Assembly: GCF_000482245.1 (NCBI RefSeq)
Contig: NZ_AWNH01000053.1
Location: forward strand, 62,001-126,000
From: Leptolyngbya sp. Heron Island J
GTDB taxonomy: Bacteria > Cyanobacteriota > Cyanobacteriia > Phormidesmidales > Phormidesmidaceae
DNA length: 64,000 bases
Direction of reading: 5' to 3'
The position numbers and the translations under genes were made by a program. Positions 61,898 through 64,000 of the stretch are shown piece by piece (within the stretch, counting starts at the first letter, position 1; every line of letters begins with the position of its first letter). The notes beneath the pieces are model-generated. The model saw only the letters and a program-made list of their open reading frames with translations. It ran no database searches and was not told the origin of the DNA.

Positions 61898-63907
61898 CTA
61901 TGGATTTCCCGAAGCTCCTCCTGATTGCTTTAGTGCTGTTGCAACTTCTTCATGTCCATGACGAATAGCATCGTCTAAGGGAGTAAACCCCCAGCGATCT
62001 TGAATATTTGGATTAACGTTGTTAGCAAGCAGAAATTTAACTACCTTAAGCTGACCTTCTGCAGCCGCTAGATGAATTGCTGTACGGCCATCGTAGTCAG
62101 CCGCCTCCATAGAAACACCGCGAGCGATATAGGGTAGCATTGCGTTGAGTTTACCTTGGCTGGCAGCCCAAATCATTGCTGTAATATCGGTAGTCACAGA
62201 GCTGGGAAGATTGATATTGGTTTGAGGATAAGAATCTTGACCTTTTTGAGCTCCGGCTGCTTGCAGAATAGTGACTACAGCCGCATGACCTTGCTGCTCA
62301 GCATCATTAAGCGGTGTGCAGCCCCAGCGATCGCAAACATTGACATCCACCCCGTGATCTAGCAAAAATGCCACCACATTCTTATGACCACCTGCAGCAG
62401 CCAGGTGCAAAGGGGTACGATTATCGTAGTCACCTGCATTGAGATTAGCCCCACGAATCTGATATTGCGTAATGGCCGTCAGATCGCCTCGGCTAGCCAC
62501 CTCTATCAAACTCGTAATCTCTTCTGATTCTCTCTGAATTGGACTAATGCGAGGGTTCTTTTTCTCTGATTGGAAATCAAGATTATCGTAATTGTGAACA
62601 CTAAACTTTTTGACTAGCTGCTTACAAAATTCGACACCGCGAACACTGTTACCCTGAGAATCGAGCTTGGGTGACCAGATGCATAAACCGAGCACATTTG
62701 GAATCACCACCATGACCGCACCAGAGACTCCAGACTTGGCCGGAAGACCCACCATAAAGGCCCACTCCCCACTGTAGTCATACATACCGCAAGAATACAT
62801 AAGTGAGAGACAATGCTGTATCGTACTGGTCTTAAAAATCTTCTCTCCTGTGACAGGACAGGTGCCACCGTTAGCCATAGTGGCAGCAACAACCGACATT
62901 TGATCCGTATTTAGTTCAATCGAACAGGATTGAAAATAAAATTCTAATGTCTCTTCGAGTTCAGCCCAAGCTGGAAATGCCTTCTTTTCCATCATGTAGT
63001 GGCTGAGGGCACGATTACGATGGGCCGTCTCACGTTCTGAAAGATAGACGGCATTGTTAAAGGTAATGCGGTCATTACCGGTTAGGCGACTCCAGTGATT
63101 GAGCACATAGTCGAAGCGATCTGCATGATCAAGATCATGACGAATGAGGGAACAACACATAATTGCCCCAGCATTGATCATGGGATTGTGGGGTAAGCCC
63201 TGGCTATTCAAAGTAAGCTCATTAAATCCCAATCCCGATGGTTCACGCCCCACATGCTGATGAACTTTATCTGTGCCCAATTCTTCTAATGCAAGACAAT
63301 ATGCGATAGTCTTGCTCGTGCTTTGCACCGTAAAATTTTCAAGAGTATTACCACGGGCGTAGCGTTGGCCATCAATCGTACAGATAGAAACGGCATAATG
63401 GCGTTCATCTACCCTAGCTAACTGTGGAATGTAGTTAGCTAGAGTGCCACCATCGTGGCTACTGCCATTCTCATAGATAGTGTCAATGTCTCGACAAAAA
63501 TCCTGAAAATCAGGAATCACTAACTGAGCTTTGAGAACGCGGCGGATGAGGTGAATATTGGGTCGAATAATTTTTTGAAAGCTAGGAAAATCAATCTCAG
63601 AATCACTGCGAGGACAGAGAAACTCTAATTCTTGTAAGCTTTCAGAAAAGCGCCGATCCGTCAGTTTGAGACCAGCACGGACAAAAGCCGACAGAAACTC
63701 TTCGCGAGTAATCATACCGTTACCGTCGAGATCGGCAGCTTGAAATAGCCTTAAATCCTGTTCGTCTACGGCTGTAGCGCCAGGAGTTTTACCTTTTGAA
63801 GGCAAAGATTGCGTTTTTGTAGAGCGCAATGATTTTGAGCTAAGATTGACAGTCTCTTCAATGGGCTTTTTAAGGAATTTAGCACTACTTTTTGTCTTCT
63901 TTTCCAT
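61898..63907 (-). CDS. Glutaminase with N-terminal EF-hand and C-terminal ankyrin repeats
   Basis: 669 residues. A canonical EF-hand loop (DLDGNGMITREE, 59-70) lies in a ~90-residue helical N-terminal domain. The glutaminase domain (about 125-460) keeps the dyad in NFTVQSTSKT (Ser196, Lys199), NPMINAGAI and PAKSGVSGAVM. The C-terminus has two similar ankyrin blocks (RTPLHLAAAGGHKNVVAFLL and RTAIHLAAEEG-like, each followed by a DRWG..PL unit). This EF-hand/glutaminase/ankyrin order is that of animal kidney-type glutaminases. It is convergent with the mini-paralogue of the PAS protein. Confidence 0.88.
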   Translation of the reverse strand: MEKKTKSSAKFLKKPIEETVNLSSKSLRSTKTQSLPSKGKTPGATAVDEQDLRLFQAADLDGNGMITREEFLSAFVRAGLKLTDRRFSESLQELEFLCPRSDSEIDFPSFQKIIRPNIHLIRRVLKAQLVIPDFQDFCRDIDTIYENGSSHDGGTLANYIPQLARVDERHYAVSICTIDGQRYARGNTLENFTVQSTSKTIAYCLALEELGTDKVHQHVGREPSGLGFNELTLNSQGLPHNPMINAGAIMCCSLIRHDLDHADRFDYVLNHWSRLTGNDRITFNNAVYLSERETAHRNRALSHYMMEKKAFPAWAELEETLEFYFQSCSIELNTDQMSVVAATMANGGTCPVTGEKIFKTSTIQHCLSLMYSCGMYDYSGEWAFMVGLPAKSGVSGAVMVVIPNVLGLCIWSPKLDSQGNSVRGVEFCKQLVKKFSVHNYDNLDFQSEKKNPRISPIQRESEEITSLIEVASRGDLTAITQYQIRGANLNAGDYDNRTPLHLAAAGGHKNVVAFLLDHGVDVNVCDRWGCTPLNDAEQQGHAAVVTILQAAGAQKGQDSYPQTNINLPSSVTTDITAMIWAASQGKLNAMLPYIARGVSMEAADYDGRTAIHLAAAEGQLKVVKFLLANNVNPNIQDRWGFTPLDDAIRHGHEEVATALKQSGGASGNP

Positions 63908-64000
63908 AGATCTGTTATTTTGTTTACAATGGGAGATTCTTTAATAAGATCACTGAGTGTGAACTGGCTAACTCTGTGATCTTTTTATATCGACGTCACG

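Noticed and set aside
1-64000. tRNA, rRNA, prophage and transposase genes
   Set aside because: None was recognised on either strand by reading; tRNA detection by eye is unreliable, so a tRNAscan run would be needed to exclude single genes.

Overview
This is chromosomal DNA from a cyanobacterium. The HIP1 octamer GCGATCGC recurs throughout (for example at 1116-1123 inside an 18-bp palindrome), and several genes are cyanobacterial hallmarks: the carboxysome shell protein CcmP, DUF4912 and DUF2358 proteins, an ArsA/GET3-type ATPase with a C-terminal HSP20-like segment, and STAND/kinase signalling genes. The lineage cannot be resolved from the window; a filamentous Leptolyngbya-like or Acaryochloris-like organism would fit. 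I saw no rRNA, tRNA or CRISPR array.

Layout. 1-9.2 kb: housekeeping and conserved cyanobacterial genes (cdsA 3' end, DUF2993, DUF4912, DUF2358, a methyltransferase, ArsA-like ATPase, ruvB, a dsRBD-less RNase III, ccmP). 9.2-16.4 kb: accessory metabolism and regulation (MDR oxidoreductase, a 916-aa MalT/LAL-type LuxR regulator, a RibD-like reductase, a SnoaL-like protein divergent from a LysR regulator). 14.4-19.2 kb: the remains of an integron, with an integrase pseudogene on the + strand and a leftward array of minus-strand cassette genes separated by attC-like sites. 19.2-26.7 kb: two solute-binding-type proteins (one carrying a VWA domain) with a zinc-ribbon Ser/Thr kinase and a short NB-ARC STAND ATPase. 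26.9-32.1 kb: DUF2207 and glycine-rich-domain-like proteins, a two-component system, and a secreted acidic repeat protein. 32.2-49.4 kb: a long minus-strand surface-polysaccharide or glycolipid locus (three GT39-type membrane transferases, GT2, flippase, GT4s, acyltransferase, epimerase, an amidohydrolase-methyltransferase fusion, a DUF457 hydrolase, a GlpD-like oxidase, and a GT4 split by two in-frame stops). 49.9-57.5 kb: dnaG, a lysozyme-like/C39-peptidase protein, yraN, queA, herA. 57.5-63.9 kb: two related glutaminase loci.

Most unusual parts. (1) The decayed integron: the geometry is canonical (intI remnant, then attI/Pc region, then divergently oriented cassettes), and recognising it corrects the start of one cassette gene and explains several broken ORFs. 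(2) The tight operon of a ParA/MinD-like ATPase, glutaminase and a dCache-HAMP-PAS protein without an output domain. Next to it lies a second locus with an EF-hand/glutaminase/ankyrin protein of eukaryotic-like architecture and an internally deleted mini-copy of the PAS protein. The large and mini proteins share the same C-terminal coiled coil and a short conserved tail, which suggests a common docking partner. (3) The kinase/STAND/solute-binding-protein cluster, which may be a signalling or conflict system with periplasmic sensing.

All family calls are from reading the translations. No database search was run.
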